DNA from: Punica granatum
Lineage: Eukaryota; Streptophyta; Magnoliopsida; Myrtales; Lythraceae
Length of the DNA: 64,000 nucleotides
Assembly (NCBI RefSeq): GCF_007655135.1
Contig: NC_045129.1
Span: 30,133,122 to 30,197,121, forward strand
Direction of reading: 5' to 3'
The position numbers were made by a program, and so were the translations under genes. The notes below the pieces were generated by a model. That model did not search any database, was not told the DNA's origin, and saw nothing but the letters and a program-made list of their open reading frames with translations. Shown one piece after another: positions 22,901-36,830 of this stretch. Every line of letters begins with the position of its first letter. Within the stretch, counting starts at the first letter, position 1.

Positions 22901-25900
22901 GCACTTGGGTATGAACATGGTTATATAACTTATTAGTTGAGCTGCTTAGTTTATTCCAATGACAACGTTATGTGATTCGCAAAATTACTTTTGTATTAAG
23001 TTTAAAAAAATTGTGTTTGATCTAATTTTTTACTTCTCTCCAGATATTTGCAATTTCATTTCTCCTGCCAAAGCACTTGTTAGCAGGTTCATTATTTGTT
23101 ATTAATGCTGAGTCCTTTTATAGGAAATCAGTGACATCCTTTTTTGCCACTTATGATGCCCTTTGCGAGGAAGGAACAGCAACACCTGTATGCCGGGCAT
23201 TGGATGAAGTTGCAGATGTCTCTGTGCAAGGTATCATGTCCAGCTGCGTTTCAGTTGAAAACAGTGTAGCTCCTGTTATTGGAAAGAACTGTAATTTTAG
23301 TTTGATTCCTGCTATGGCCATTTCATTTGATTAATTACAACTGTTTTTATCCTTTGGAAATGTTAGTCAACTTCAATAATTTTGTGATACTGATTAGCTT
23401 TTTAGTGATATGCTGATCTTCAAGAATTCATATGCAGGCTCAGTAGATCATATAACAGCACAAGGAGAAATTTTGGAGGGGCTTGTGGCTCGTATTGTAA
23501 GCCATGAGAGTGCAAAACATATAGAAGAAGTTTTGAAGGACTTCCCTATTCCACCAAATGACGGAGGTGCGAGATATGCCTGAGAGGCTTGATTAATCAA
23601 CCTAGTTACAAAAGACTGCTATTTAACAAATTAAAATGGCGAGTCTTTTTCTTGAAGTTTAATGTGATTTGGTTTCCCTTGATTAACATGTTATCGTTTT
23701 CTCCACCCAGGTAACGTTGATTTTGGACCAAGCCTTAGAGAAATCTGTGCTGCAAATCTGTCTGATGAGAAACAGGTGATATGAAATAATTCCAATAGAT
23801 AGATTCACCTTTTCCCTAAGAATTTTGTATGCGTATTGTGATTATTGAGAGATGCTTAAGGAAGCTCACTGGATGAAGACCTATACTGAGGATTGCTTGC
23901 CGTACAAAATTTTTCGCAGCAAATAAAAGCCCTTCTTGAGAGCGTTGGTCCTTCCTTTTGTCCTCATCTATCTGATTGGCTGGGTAAAGAAGCTGGGGAT
24001 AATCATTCAAGAAATGCTGACAGATCTGTGCTATCAAAATTTTTACAATCACGGCCTGCAGATTATTCAACCACAAAACTTCAGGTCAGCTTTTTTTTTT
24101 CTTTTTTCTTTTTTCCCGTGTCCTCATTTAACTTGTTTGTGGAGCATCATAATCTCTTTCTATAGCTATAATCTTGTCTTTTGTTCTTTGTTTGTTCTCA
24201 CTTAATTTATTCCATTTTCATTGCCTATAGTTTTGGCTAGGGTTTTGCTGTGCTGTTTATTACAATTTTCATGCCATTGGATAGCTGTTAGACACGGCAG
24301 CCAATTTTCCAGATAATGAAGACTGCTGTATAATTGCTTTAATATGCGGATTGATGGTCCTTCATTTAACTGATCTTGTCTGTGCTGTTTTGGTTTGTTT
24401 TCTGATTAGTTTATCTTATCATTACTATCTTTGTGTTGAAGTAGGAAATGATTCGTTTAATGAGAGAGAAACGTTACCCGGCAGCTTTTAAATGCTATCA
24501 CAACTTCCACAAGATTGAGTCAACATCAAGTGACAATCTTTTCTACAAAATGGTTATACATGTTCATAGTGATTCAGCTTTCAGGAGATACCAGAGAGAT
24601 ATGAGGTTCGTTTTGAGGCTACTCGTGTTAGTCATTGATGGTTATGAATCCAATCTTTGCTTGGGAAGTTTTCGTTTTCTAATTTGAAAAACAAAATTGA
24701 CTCCAGGTACAAGCCAGGACTCTGGCCATTATATCGAGGTATGCTGCCATAATAACATGAAACTCGTCTCATTAGAAATTAGATCTTGAGAAGGCCTCAA
24801 GCCTTATTAGCAAGTCAAGAAAACAAAGGTGTTTCTGCATGTTGATGGCCGTTGGAAGTTCTTGTGCGAGGAGAGTTGGTTGTGTTCCACTATATCAGGT
24901 TTGTTGTTCAAGTTTCTGACATTGCTACATGCACCAGGTTTTTTTGTAGACATAAATCTTTTCAAGGCAAACAAAGAACGGGCTGCTGAAATTGCGAACG
25001 GCAGCCAAGATATAGTAGAAAATGTCAATGAGAATGGTGGCACAAATTCAAAAGATGATTTAGCAGATGATGATGCAAATTTAATGATCAAACTGAAGTT
25101 TCTCACTTATAAGGTACATGTACTTCTGCTTATCTTGTACATATTTCTCATAATACAAAAGTGGAGAATACCAATTTGAACATCGTGAAGTGGAATCAAT
25201 ACCGACCTCAACTTTTTGCTGCAGATACGAACCTTCTTGATCCGCAATGGCTTGTCAATTCTTTTCAAGGAGGGTCCACCGGCATATAAAACTTATTACC
25301 TAAGGTGAAATATTCTTTAAATTAGATTTTAAATTTGTGTCCTCAGCAAGCAGCAGAATTTCAGTGCATAGAAGAATTTTTTGATGCAAGAGTGTTCTAT
25401 CTTATAATTCAGGCAAATGAAAAATTGGGGAACTTCATCAGGAAAGCAGCGACAGCTTAGCAAAATGCTGGATGAATGGTAATAATATAACGTTGCTTTA
25501 CTCTGATTTTATCAGTCCTCGTTGTTCTTAAACTCTTTCAGCTTTCAAGTCTTAGCTCTGGAAGGTTGTTAAAGCATTTTATATGAACTCCAGGGCTATT
25601 TACATACGGAGAAAATATGGAAACAAGCAGCTTTCATCTTCAATATACCTCAGTGAAGCTGAACCTTTTCTCGAACAGTATGCAAAACGCAGCGTGGAGA
25701 ATCAAGCTCTGATTGGTTCTGCGGGGAGCCTTGTGCGGGCAGAAGATTTCTTGGCTATTGTTGAAGGAGGCAGGGATGAAGAGGGTGATCTTGAGATGGA
25801 GCGAGAAGCGGCCCCGCCAAGTCCTACTCCCTCCGCTAGAGACTCTGTCCTGAAGGATGAGGGTATGATTGTGTTCTTCCCAGGTATGTGGAATACTCTG

Positions 25901-28900
25901 CAATTACATTCTTTTTATAATCATTTTATAAAGCTATGTACTTGTAAACTGCATTTTTCGTACCCTGATACTTATTGAGCGTTCCCATGTAATTGACTGG
26001 TGACAGAAATAGAACTTGAAAAGGAATTATTTTGATTCAACCATCTCTTATCCACATTTTTGGTAAAAGCATGTGGTTACTCAAACGTTTCTGTTTTCCT
26101 CCTCTCCGAGTAATCAACTGCTCGAGCTTGCTCAAGACACTGACATTTTCTTACATTACAATTGACGACTCTACAGTAGCAAAATGAGATTTTAGCTTCT
26201 TATGGACACTTACAGAAATTATAGGACATGGTGGAAATCAATTGCACTTGGTGAAGAAAACTCCAACATGCAGAACTTTCTTCACCCTTTCCCCTGTCAT
26301 TAGGTTTGTTGAACAGAAAAATTAGGAACCCCGCCATTATCCCATATGTTAGGTGTCTTGCAGTTGAATGATTGAACATATGCAGTGACATATGGATAAG
26401 ACCAAAGTAGTAAAACTGTAAAGATTTGGACCACAATGCGAGAAAGTCTCTGAGTTAAAGCCAAATTTAGACATGTTTCCATTGGAACTATCTAGTGAAA
26501 TTATGGTTTCCTGAGGAAGATGCATTTTCTGTTTGTTATAGGCATGCATCCGTCTTGATTAATTTTCGTAACTGTTATCTTAGGAATACCTGGCTGTGCC
26601 AAATCAGCACTTTGCAAGGAAATACTAAATGCCCAGGGAGGACTTGGAGATGATCGGCCTGTCCATAGTCTAATGGGTGACCTTATCAAAGGTATCTGTC
26701 ATTGATTGAATGTTGTTTTCCTGCGTGGTTGGGATTTTGCCCTTCTAAGTCTTTGATATTCTTGAACGTTTTCATGCCCAGGATTCTCCAAATCATTTTG
26801 GCTCTTTTCTATCTTCTCTATTTTGAATTTTTTATATTTATATATATATATATATATTTTATCCCTATTCTCCTAGTTCAGGCGAACTAATCTAAGTAGT
26901 ATAAGCGTTGCACAGTGTTAAGATAATTTGGAGGAAATTGCAGTTCAGAGATAACACAATTCTGCTATTGAATATATATTTATAAGAGTTATCACAGCAA
27001 TCTAAATAGAGTTTCAGCTAGATTGTTCTTAAGGGCTGGCAAATTAGAAATGGAGTTCTTATTGTAAGATTGTATCGAGTTTTGGCACGACAATGGATTT
27101 GAAGACATCTTGCTCGTTGAGATCCCCAATAGGGGATAAACTTAGCAATTATTATGCTTTTATATCCAATAGTGGCAGGACACTCAAAGTCCATATCTTC
27201 AAATAAAAGAACCTGAAAAAGAAATAGGCAAATGAAAGAAAAGTAATGCTTCTATCCAGTGCATGGTTTGGAAACTTGCTTATATTGGCGTATTTGACAG
27301 GTAAATACTGGCAAAAGATTGCTGAAGAGCGCAGGAGAAAACCCTATTCCATCATGCTGGCAGATAAAAATGCTCCGAATGAAGAGGTTTGGAGACAGGT
27401 GATTTTCATTTCTTTGCACTATTTTGTGGTTTGTCAGAGACTGCATATTTGTCATTGTCACAGTTCTGAAATCCCTAAGCATACTCATGCTGAGACAGAA
27501 GATATCATATGCCTGAGGATACTGACTTTTCATGTTCCGCAGATTGAAGACATGTGCAGAAGGACCAAAGCATCAGCAGTTCCTGTTATACCTGATTCTG
27601 AAGGTGAAGAAATCTTTCTCTAATTGTTCAATATGGAGCACCAAAACTTTTTTCAAGTATGCTTTGTCTCTTCAGAGTTTCTCACATTTCGGAATCAGGT
27701 TCCTTCAGGTTCAGGATCACTTTATACTAGTACACTGGCCCGTTCTTATTTCGTTATGTTTGGCAGTTGAATAAGATCAAAAGAATCTGAAAAGTGTTGC
27801 TGCCTTGAAAATCAATTAGTAAAAGCGGTTCTCATATTGCCAGATCAGATGAGAGAACCCATTGCTCTGAAATCTAATATTGCCACCACACCCTAAGTTA
27901 TGATATCTCTAACTAACTTTATAGGAGCTTCAGTAGTGAGAAAGGTGCTGAAATTAGATTTTGCTTCACCCAATCAAATAATGATTCAGTGTCTGTTTTT
28001 TGTTTTTGGCACAGGAAGCTATTCCAATCCCTTTTCTCTTGATGCACTAGCTGTCTTCCTGTTCCGTGTGCTTCAACGAGTCAATCACCCAGTATGGACC
28101 TCATATGTCATTCCTTTCTTAGATTGCTTGCTTCTATATATTTAATGTGGTTATTGACAAATGACTCATATGCTTTTGGTATTTCTGAAGGGGAATTTGG
28201 ACAAGGCTTCTCCAAACGCTGGTTATGTGCTACTCATGTTTTATCACCTTTATGAGGGAAAGGTATGATACTTCATTCACATCAGCTGATTCATTCTCTC
28301 TTCGACCCTCATCTGAAGAATACTATTACCTATGTTTTAATATAAGGGAGATCTCTGTATGATAAGACCTTTTCTGATTCCTTGTCATATTTTGCAGAGT
28401 CGTCAGGAATTTGAAGATGAATTAGTTGAACGATTCGGGTCACTTGTGAAGATGCCATTGTTAAAATCCGACAGGTAAAATATATTATGTTTCCCATATT
28501 TCGGAACAAGCATGCCTCATTTTGTCTGCGCCCTAAATGTATCTTCTTTCCCGTTTTTAACCCCAATTTCGCTGTTCCAATCATCACGAGGCTTATTCCA
28601 GGTGTTTAAACTGGGGATTATAACCTAATTGAAATAATCATGGCCTCACCCTCTTCACATGCACTCGAAGAAATTTAATATGCCAACTTGTTTTTGAAGA
28701 TATTTTATTTTTCTTGCCGGAAACTTTAAAATAAGTTAACGGTCGACTCATTTATTCATGTGCAGAGATCCCCTACCTGACTCTGTCAAATCTGTCTTGG
28801 AGGAGGGAATTAGTCTGTACAAACTCCATACCAGCAGACATGGAAGGTTTACTCTAAATTCTCTTTATACATCAATCTAGCCGATAAGTACGAGTTCTTC

Positions 28901-30016
28901 GAAATGCTGTGTTTGTAGTCTTAAATGTAATGATTGATCAATCCGCACTGTGAATCTGATCTCTCTTTCATCCTCTATGCAAACTATGCATTTAGATTGG
29001 AATCCTCCAAGGGAACATACGCAAAAGATTGGGCAAAGTGGGAAAAGCAATTGCGTGACATATTACTTAGCAACACTGAGTATCTCAATTCTATTCAGGT
29101 TAGTATTCTTCTCAGTCTCTCTTGTTTGCTTGGGAAAGAAATTCTTCATGAGGATACAGTCCTGCAAGATAATCTGTTATCTTCTGCTTCACTTCAAGTT
29201 CTTGATCACCAGCGGATGCCAAAATTTTCGTCTTGCTATATCTGTCTAGGTTCCATTTGACTTCGCTGTCAAGCTAGTGCTGGAACAGCTGAGAAGCATT
29301 GCCAAAGGTGATTACACAGCACCGAGTACCGAGACACGGAAGTTTGGCTCCATAGTCTTTGCTGCTGTTAGCCTACCGATTGAACAAATTCATGATCTCC
29401 TCAAAATGGTAAGTACGGAAAAGAAAAGAAGTGTTCTGGTCAGTGTGGTCAGAAACTGACCAGATCCGACCTGTCCGACCAGCTCCCACCAGAGCCAGAC
29501 AGCATAAATTCATCCCTCTCAATTATGTGAACAAAAACACTAGCCCTAATCATACACAGTTCTTCAAATATCTCGCCTTGTCATGCAATTTTTCATTCCT
29601 GAAACTCGTCTTTTGATGAGCAGTTGTCTGGTAAGAATGCGATGGTGGAAGCTTTCCTGAAGGACAAGGATATGGAAAGCAGCCTGCGGAAAGCTCACAT
29701 AACCCTCGCTCACAAGAGAAGCCATGGAGTCACTGCTGTCGCCAATTATGGTCACTTCGTCAACAGGCAAGTCCCCATAGATGTGACGGCTCTTCTGTAC
29801 AATCCCAACATGGCTGCGTTCGAAGCTCGTCTTGGCACAGTCGACGGCGAGGCTGTAACTTCGAAGAATGAGTGGCCCCACATTACCCTTTGGACTGGAG
29901 AGGGAGTTGCTCCCAAAGAAGCCAATAATCTGCCTCAGCTGCTTTCGCAGGGTAAGGCTGCTCGTGTCGAGATCGATCCACCGGTGACTATTTCAGGTCC
30001 ATTGGAGTTCTATTAG
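19999..30016 (+). CDS. RNL: tRNA ligase RNL (ligase-kinase-cyclic phosphodiesterase)
   Basis: Plant tRNA ligase, which joins tRNA halves after intron removal and heals 2',3'-cyclic phosphate ends. Exons: 19999-20190, 20625-21098, 21324-21374, 21700-21782, 21858-21957, 22294-22372, 22766-22889, 23124-23230, 23438-23566, 23711-23775, 23920-24084, 24445-24605, 24707-24738, 24938-25113, 25225-25304, 25413-25478, 25594-25883, 26584-26691, 27301-27398, 27543-27603, 28015-28091, 28191-28262, 28398-28474, 28766-28846, 28996-29098, 29250-29408, 29624-30016. All junctions are GT-AG and the sum is 3603 nt, giving 1200 aa. The adenylated lysine is in KHSG (about K243, exon 4). The kinase P-loop GIPGCAKS spans exons 17-18. 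The phosphodiesterase has paired HITL motifs at about H1095 and H1156. The Arabidopsis protein is about 1104 aa; the extra ~95 residues are mainly a basic, Ser/Pro-rich N-terminus resembling an organelle presequence. The exon 1 donor and start are the least certain parts. Confidence 0.96.
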
Positions 30017-30589
30017 GTTATCATGAGATCAACGGCCTTTGAATTGAAATGATGATATCATGAGTGGATTGGTAATTGAGGGAAAGTTTTGTTCTTAAGT
30101 TGAGTTCCGAATCATAGAAGGAATTATGCACATTACGGGAATTTCATATCGGAAGGTCTACTTCTCCCTCTTATTGATGTTGGGGGCAGTCCTCAATTTT
30201 GTAAAATTAGGAGCAAATTATGAATTTTGTGCGCTGCTTTTTGCAATAATTTATAAGTAAAGATCTAACGTTGTCGCCACAAACTTTGCGGTCGACAATT
30301 TAAATTTGTTTCCTAATAATTTTTCAATTTGAGTTTGGTGTATAGAGCAAAAATCAATGCCAAGCTCAGGTATTTGACCATTTTCACAAATGTGAATTCG
30401 TATGATGAAAAAACTTTACAATTTGTTCATTGAACATTTCGAGAATAGCAACCCATCGGACTCTCGTGAGACGAGTTTCCAAATGCAAAAGATCATATTC
30501 ATGGAGTCCCCTTCTGGCCACGACATTCCACTTCAACAGTTTGGACAAATCTCTTGAAACTTGAGCTCCTACCGCTAGAATTACGTAAG
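30017..30589. other. Convergent intergenic spacer (RNL / dehydratase 3' ends)
   Basis: Only 573 bp separate the two stop codons. The genes converge, so the spacer must hold both 3' UTRs and polyadenylation signals. It is AT-rich with no other feature visible. Confidence 0.7.
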
Positions 30590-31310
30590 TCATTCCCTAG
30601 CAAGAGATGGCAAGATTGCTAGAGCCTCCCCGTCAATGACGAGAAGCTCGCCCTTCTTGAAGCACTTCGTAGCGAGCTTCACACTACAGAATGAGAAAGA
30701 GAACCGAAGTTAGAGGGACAATGAACTAGCGTCATGTCAAATATCATATGACAGTCCTATATGGTAATGTCCATTCCTCCACACCGGACGTAGAGCAAGT
30801 GAAGTAACTTACAAGGACTTGTCCCTCAATTTTCTTATGTTAGTTGCTTGGACCTCGCCAGTAATCTCCTCTCCGACATAGACCGGCAACTTGAATTGCA
30901 AACTTTGAGAAACATACACTGCTCCTGGCTATAAAGTACGCAAAGGGAAGCAAAGAGACCCTTTTGCTATTACTTGCAGTATATGCATGCGTATTAAGTC
31001 AATCCAATGGAATGAAGGAAAATGAGAAAATGTTGGAAGAGCAACTTACAAAGTTCGAAGAAATTATTCGAGGAAAGAGGGAAGCAACGAGCATCCCATG
31101 AACGAGGCGGTCCTCAAACCCCAAAGCCCGAGCATGTTCAGAATCAAAATGAAGAGGATTTGTATCGTGACTCACTTTTGAATAAGCTCTTACATCTTCG
31201 TCGGAGAACACACGGTTCTCCCTCAAAACATCACCAGTCTGGATTAACGGTCCTGAAGATGAGAAGCGCCTCAAAGATCTCACACTCCCTATACTCCTAA
31301 CGAATACCAT
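30590..31310 (-). CDS. Mitochondrial MaoC-type 3-hydroxyacyl-ACP dehydratase
   Basis: Hot-dog-fold (R)-specific hydratase/dehydratase like Arabidopsis At5g60335, which removes water from 3-hydroxyacyl-ACP in mitochondrial fatty-acid synthesis, the route to lipoate. Coding exons on the minus strand: 31310-31050, 30928-30813, 30683-30590; donors GTAAG, acceptors TAG; total 471 nt, 156 aa. I chose the ATG at 31310 because upstream codons have no ATG and the resulting N-terminus (MVFVRSIGSVRSLRRFSSSG) is a basic Ser/Arg presequence. The catalytic hydratase motif is HDTNPLHFD (Asp and His), followed by FEDRLVHGMLVASLFPRI. Exon 2 carries PGAVYVSQSLQFKLPVYVGE and exon 3 ends with GEALAILPSLARE. The frame is intact. 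A probable non-coding 5' exon lies near 32080-32200. Confidence 0.93.
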
Positions 31311-32998
31311 GACAGCCACTCGGTTCCTCAATATCTCCAGCTCAACTCCTCATGTTCTTAATTCTTATTGCTTTATAGCAACACTGACGCTCCTCTTCAC
31401 TCGAGGAGATGTGCGCTTGTCAAAATCTGTCACAAAATCCTCCGATAAATGAAAGCTGTCGAGCAGAGACAATCTATCGTCAATGTCTGTTTGAAGCAAA
31501 TAAGGAATCTAAAAGCACCAATTTCATCGAAAATTATATGACAACTCTCGGACATTAACGTAAAGCTGACAAAAGTTTCAGAGAAACAATCATTAACTAC
31601 GCACGGACAGATCACCACCTGACGGTCCAAATTTCTCGACAAAATTATCGCCCAATCCACTCTCTCTCTCTCAAAGTTTGACCAAGTCGTTGCCCTTTGC
31701 CTCACATTCACCTAAACTTACCAAATCTTTAATACCAACATTTCCACCTCGATTTCTTTGTCCCCTAGTTTGAAGAGTCAACCAGCAAACAATGTGGAAG
31801 GTCATATACCAAAAGGCGATCGACACCTACGACCCCATTTCCACCGTTTCCAAAATAATGACGTTCAAAAATTCCAATTAAATATGAGGCATGGGATGCC
31901 CAGTCCCGCAATGTTACAGATGGCGGGATGAGAATGCCCGGTGAAGCATTTCGTCGAACAGCCGGTGCGCATATCATTCATCTAAGTCCAGCTACTCAGG
32001 ATCTCGAAATCACACACTCGAAACATATTAAGCAGTGCCGCTAAGATCAGAGGACCACTACCTTGAGCGGCGGCTACTTCGGGACGAGAAAGCCGTCGGC
32101 GTCGGATCTCTCCGACAACTGGGGAGAGGAGGTTTTACGGCTGACGGTTGAGTAGAGCTCAAAGAAACAGAGCGAGAGGGCGTGTGTACATGTGTGTGTG
32201 TAGGGACCCCTAAACTATTGTAGATAGAAAATTTGCCCCCCAAACTAATTGTTCTTTCAACATTTACCCCTCAACTATTGCAGCACGAGGAGAATGTCAC
32301 CCTTCCGTCAAATTTTTCTGTCAAAATTGACGAATGAAGGCAACAAAATTGAAAAATAAATAAATAAATGAATAAAATTCTGAAACTGAATTTTTTTATT
32401 CGATTTGACTTCATTTCTTTTTTCCCGGTTGAACCAAATAACGGGCACTCCCCACATGGCCAGTAACATAGTCGAGCCCGTCAAAGTCCATGGGCCTCAC
32501 CGGTTTTGTGAGAAGGGACAGCCAGACTAAAGGCTGCCGATGGTCGCTCAGCATCGGAAATGCGTGACCTGTACCGGAATCTGTTTTTGCAACATAGTCT
32601 TTGCCATTGGCAGGGGCTGAAATTTTTGCACGTATGACATGGTAGCCCGGGTTTTTCTCTTCAAACTTTGAATTCCTATTGCTTCATAAATTCGGGAAAA
32701 AAAAAGGTACAGAGAAAATATTACGAAATTACAAGGTATCATATCATATAAATGTCATTTTAGGAATTTACATCACTTGCAAATTCGATGACACAAAACA
32801 AACCACCGAACTCAAGACATCATAATGCAAAAGAAATATTTTCATTTTACACTTGGAATCAAACAACAAATAAATACTACAAACAATAGATTAATGAATA
32901 CTAATCTATCTATCGATGAAACCTGGAGAGGCTATCATGTGAAAGCAGCTCGAAAAAAAAACAGCTGCTTTTTGACAGCATGGAAACGATGAGTTTCT
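31311..32998. other. Spacer with probable 5' UTR exon and a MITE-like arm
   Basis: On the minus strand, about 32200-32063 looks like a leader exon of the dehydratase gene (CT-rich, GC-rich, ending CTCAAG before GTAGTG). The intron would reach to near 31340. Positions 32195-32340 resemble one arm of a non-autonomous element (GGGACCCCTAAACTATTG, CCCCTCAACTATTGCA). The rest is AT-rich with no gene; the 60-90-codon ORFs here show no domain. Confidence 0.45.
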
Positions 32999-35223
32999 TC
33001 AGCTTGACATTGTGCTAAGGCTAGAATCTGTGGAGCTTGAAGCCCCTTTTCCGGCAGTTATTACACGACATTCTGCAGCAAAGTCACAAAATCGGCATTT
33101 CCAGCACTCTTCATCGGGAGTGTAATTGGCTTCCCTTTCTCCGAACCAGAACTCCAGACATGTCCGAATCTGACCCTCAACCAATTCATGGTTGTACTCG
33201 AACTGGTCTTCACCGAGCAGTGAATGGTCCCTCTGCAATTCGTATCTGCTTTGAAGAAACCGAGTAAATAATGGTCTAAATTTGACGTGACCCAACAAGA
33301 GAGCCACTAATTGCCTCATTATATCACATGAAGGTAGAATTAATTTTCGGATCACCTCAGTAATAGCTGACTGTGAGCAGGTGGCAGCATCTTACATGTG
33401 TTCCGATAATATCTCACAATCTCGTCGAGCGTCTGGAACAACAGACAACCAAATATTACACATTAATACAATTTTTTATATCACTAATTTTCTTTTTAAG
33501 AATAGATAATCGTATCCGTCAGACTATATAGGTAAAAATGAATGGAGCCGGAATGGAAATGGAAAGGATCTTCAGAGGAAGAAGACATCATGCTGTATGA
33601 TCGAATTAAAGAGCTCAAAGGGGTAGCATTCAAGGAGCTAACTTAAATCTTAGCCCATGTCATTCTCAACTGAATGAATGGAGAAAGGAATATCATAACA
33701 AGCTAAAACTCAAGGCTGAAGCAAAGAGTCGAGGGGAATGGGCTACTAACCTCTGCAGGAAAACCGGAGTTAGCAGCACTCTCCCTGATCTCTTTGGATA
33801 GCAAAAGGTAAGGATTCAAATTAAAGAAATCAAAGAACTTCTTGGTAGGGAAGTTATCGTTCACTGCATCATCCCACATGTACTTGTAGCACATTAGTTG
33901 AAGCCTGCAAGAGTAGATGCCAACCTCATATGACGCCAGGAATAAATTATAAAAGAACACTCGCATTAACTGTAGTGTTGAGCCACTTTAAAGTAGCGGA
34001 CCTTCCATTTCTCCTCTGAGGCTCTGCTGGAAGTGTATTTCGAACACGAGTTTTAGTGTCCACCAATATCGGGATTCTCTCAGATTCAGAGACGGGCATC
34101 TGTATCTCGTCAATCACTCCCACCATCCAAGCACCTTGGACGAACCCTATTCTGACATCACAGGCATAATATCCGTCAGCTCAAAACAGAAATAACTACT
34201 AAAAGAAACAAATCACAATTTCACATTCTTTTGCACTGTTCTTAACCATACTTCCTCACTCAGCTTTATATTTGATGCAATCTGATTAAGTCGATAACCT
34301 CTAGAGGTTATTTCAAGTCTTTTTTTTATGTTTAATGCAAGAACAGGGACTCACAGAGGCAGTTCACGGGTTAACCCGTCGAACAACAACTGATTTGCAC
34401 CAATTATGAAGTTCATGAACCTCATAGCCCATCTGTCTTCAGTCGACTTCACTCGAACCTTCACTTTCTTCACAACCTGTTAACAGCAACTTCAACATTA
34501 ACACAAACTACTGATAATCTTCTACTAAACAAACTTTCAGTTCAAGACAGACAAGGGCAATCAATCAGACCTCTTGTTCGAGTTTCTTATGCCGCTCGCT
34601 GCCTGCCCTCATGGCTTTCGTAGTCCTCTTCTTCCTCCGAAGAAGAACAAACTCCATCTGCTTCTCACACCATTCCTGTTCATGTCAGCAAAATCCATAA
34701 TCACGATAAATTTGCCATGAAATGACCGATCTTGATCTAAATACGATCTTGCAATTTGAAGTCAACAGAAGAAAATTGAATCACTGTCGCGTATCTTCAG
34801 TTGAATTAAGGTTCCAATTATCCATTTCCATTCAATTGTTATTTCGAAATTTGAGCTCACAGTAGCAGTAATGTCGGTGACGGACAAGCCCTTTTTCTTC
34901 CTAAACCGGTGAAAGAGCGACGGAGGAGCTCTGCTCTTCTTAGCAACGCTGTCGCTGGAATCCTCGATGTCGGGAACGGAGCAGCCCGACAGCCGCCTCT
35001 TCGGCAGGGACGAGATCGACCGGACGTTCCGTTGGAATAAAAGGGAGGAGGAAGACGAGAGGGAGGCGCGGGAGGAGGCCAGTGCGAGGGCGGTCTCGAG
35101 GAGGGCCATCTCGTCGTCGCTCACGATCTCGACTGGGATATCCGCGACGAGGCTGACAAGGTTGTCGAGATCTGGGTCGTGGACCGGCGAGTCGGTCGGC
35201 GGGCCGGACGGTGCGGCGGCCAT
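32999..35223 (-). CDS. EXO5: Exonuclease V (Exo5/DEM1 family), 4Fe-4S nuclease
   Basis: Single-strand DNA exonuclease of the Exo5 family (RecB-like PD-(D/E)XK nuclease), annotated in plants as chloroplastic exonuclease V (Arabidopsis At5g60370). Minus-strand exons: 35223-34861, 34675-34571, 34476-34355, 34151-34002, 33904-33751, 33432-33356, 33245-32999; all GT-AG, total 1218 nt, 405 aa, close to family length. The N-terminal ~115 residues are acidic and Ser-rich. Exon 2 has the first cluster cysteine (EWCEKQ). Exon 4 has the nuclease core with GVIDEIQ and ILVDTKTR, the Asp and Asp-x-Lys catalytic set. Exon 7 has the cysteine cluster [13 protein letters not shown] that completes the iron-sulfur site. 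The frame is intact. A long antisense frame at 34967-35251 is a GC-rich shadow. Confidence 0.95.
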
Positions 35224-36108
35224 TTTGGGGGTGGGGAGGACGGTTGACTGAGTTCGTGGGGGTGTTTGAATCGACCGTTGGGATCGCCGGGCAAATCTTT
35301 TTTTTTTAATTATTTTATAACTCGGGTGTCTGAGTTTCGCCTAACTAATACTCAAAACTCCGTAAACTCTCGGCGACACACGGATCGGATAATCACGTCA
35401 AAAGTGTTCCGGTGATTCTAAGAGATTTCAGATCCGAGATCGAATGAATATTTAAACTCATTCTTATCATTAGATCAAACTCCTTGAAGTTAGATCGCTG
35501 AGCGATAGGGAAGGCGTGTCGAGGACTCTACCTATCCTTAGTCTAGATTTATTTACCTTTTGACCCTCAATTTTCTCCTTGTTTCTACTTTGCACCCTGA
35601 GTTTACAGGCTGTAAATCATCACAAGTATATTAGAAATTCACAAAATCTTTTAAGGAAATTAAACTAAAATTAGCAGTTTTACCCACGCTTTGTTTGGTT
35701 TTAAAGTTGAATATGTACTCGACTCTACTATAGTTTGTGAAATAAGAAAATAAGAAAATAATTATTATAAGTATTGATAAATATATGGATGTGTGAGAGT
35801 ATATATATATGTATGTATGTATAGATGTGAAAGTAGATAGAAAAATCATTATTAAAAAAATTATTAGAAAAATAGTTAGAAAAAGTATAAATGGTAAAAA
35901 TTATTATTAAATGAGAGAAAAAGATAAACAGTAATGCTTATAGTGTTGAATTTAGGAAAAAAAAAGAGTTGAATTGGGTAGAATAATGATTTTATTTGGA
36001 AAAAAAATGCAAACTTAACTTTTAAAATTTGTTTATATGTGCACATTTTCCTTCTAATTTTTTTTCACTTAATTTTTGAAAATATTTATTATTTAATGTT
36101 TCAAGGAT
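35224..36108. other. Intergenic, AT-rich
   Basis: Upstream region of EXO5, then AT-rich sequence with short tandem phrases. No gene, RNA gene or clear element. Confidence 0.5.
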
Positions 36109-36830
36109 TAACTTTTAAAATTTGTTTATATGTTCTGAATAGTAATTAGGTTTGATCTTTGGATGTTCATTTTGAACTGTAGTTATATTTATTATGCATG
36201 TGTTTAAATTATTACTCTACATGACTTACATATTAGTATATTATGTAAAATTAGATATTTCTTGGAACTTGAGGTTACATTTTATGAGAGTTGTGAAATT
36301 TGGTCATTGAGATTCAGAGTTAATATTTGTAATTTGGATCTTAATCTGTTTCGAGGATGCTAGAGTTTTTGTTGAATTTTTTGCGACTTATTATTATTTC
36401 TTTTAAATTCTGTTGAGTCAAGCTTCCTTGTGGATTAAGTTATATTTTAGGATTAACTTTTAAAATTTGTTTATATGTTCCCCAAAGAAAAAGTATTTAT
36501 ATGTTCCGAATAATAATTAGGTTTGGTCTCTGTATATTCATTTTGAATTGTAGTTGTATTTTTTTTGTGAACTGTTGTATTTATTATGACTATTTAATCT
36601 GTTACTCTAAATGACTTATACCATAGTTAATTACGAAAAATTTGGATATATTTTATGATAGTTGTGAATTTGATTACTGAAATTCCGCGCTAAAATTTGG
36701 ATTTTGGATCTTAACTTGTTTGGAGGATGCCAGGAGTTTTGGTTGAATTCTTTTTGACCGAGTTCATTATTATTATTACTTTCTTAATTCTTGTGGGTCA
36801 AGTTTCCTTGTGGATCAAATTATATGTTCA
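36109..36830. repeat. Tandem duplication of a ~350-bp segment
   Basis: Copy 1 (about 36109-36445) and copy 2 (about 36452-36830) both start with GGATTAACTTTTAAAATTTG. They proceed through GAATARTAATTAGGTTTG, TCTGTTTCGAGGATGCTAG-like and TCAAGYTTCCTTGTGGATYA phrases in the same order. They are diverged and non-coding. A shorter third start is at about 36014. Confidence 0.75.

Noticed and set aside
31430..31977. Upstream coding exons of the dehydratase
   Set aside because: The 70-93-codon frames there resemble no MaoC sequence, and the coding part is complete from 31310; this stretch is better read as a 5' UTR intron.
34967..35251. 94-codon plus-strand frame
   Set aside because: GC-rich shadow of EXO5 exon 1.
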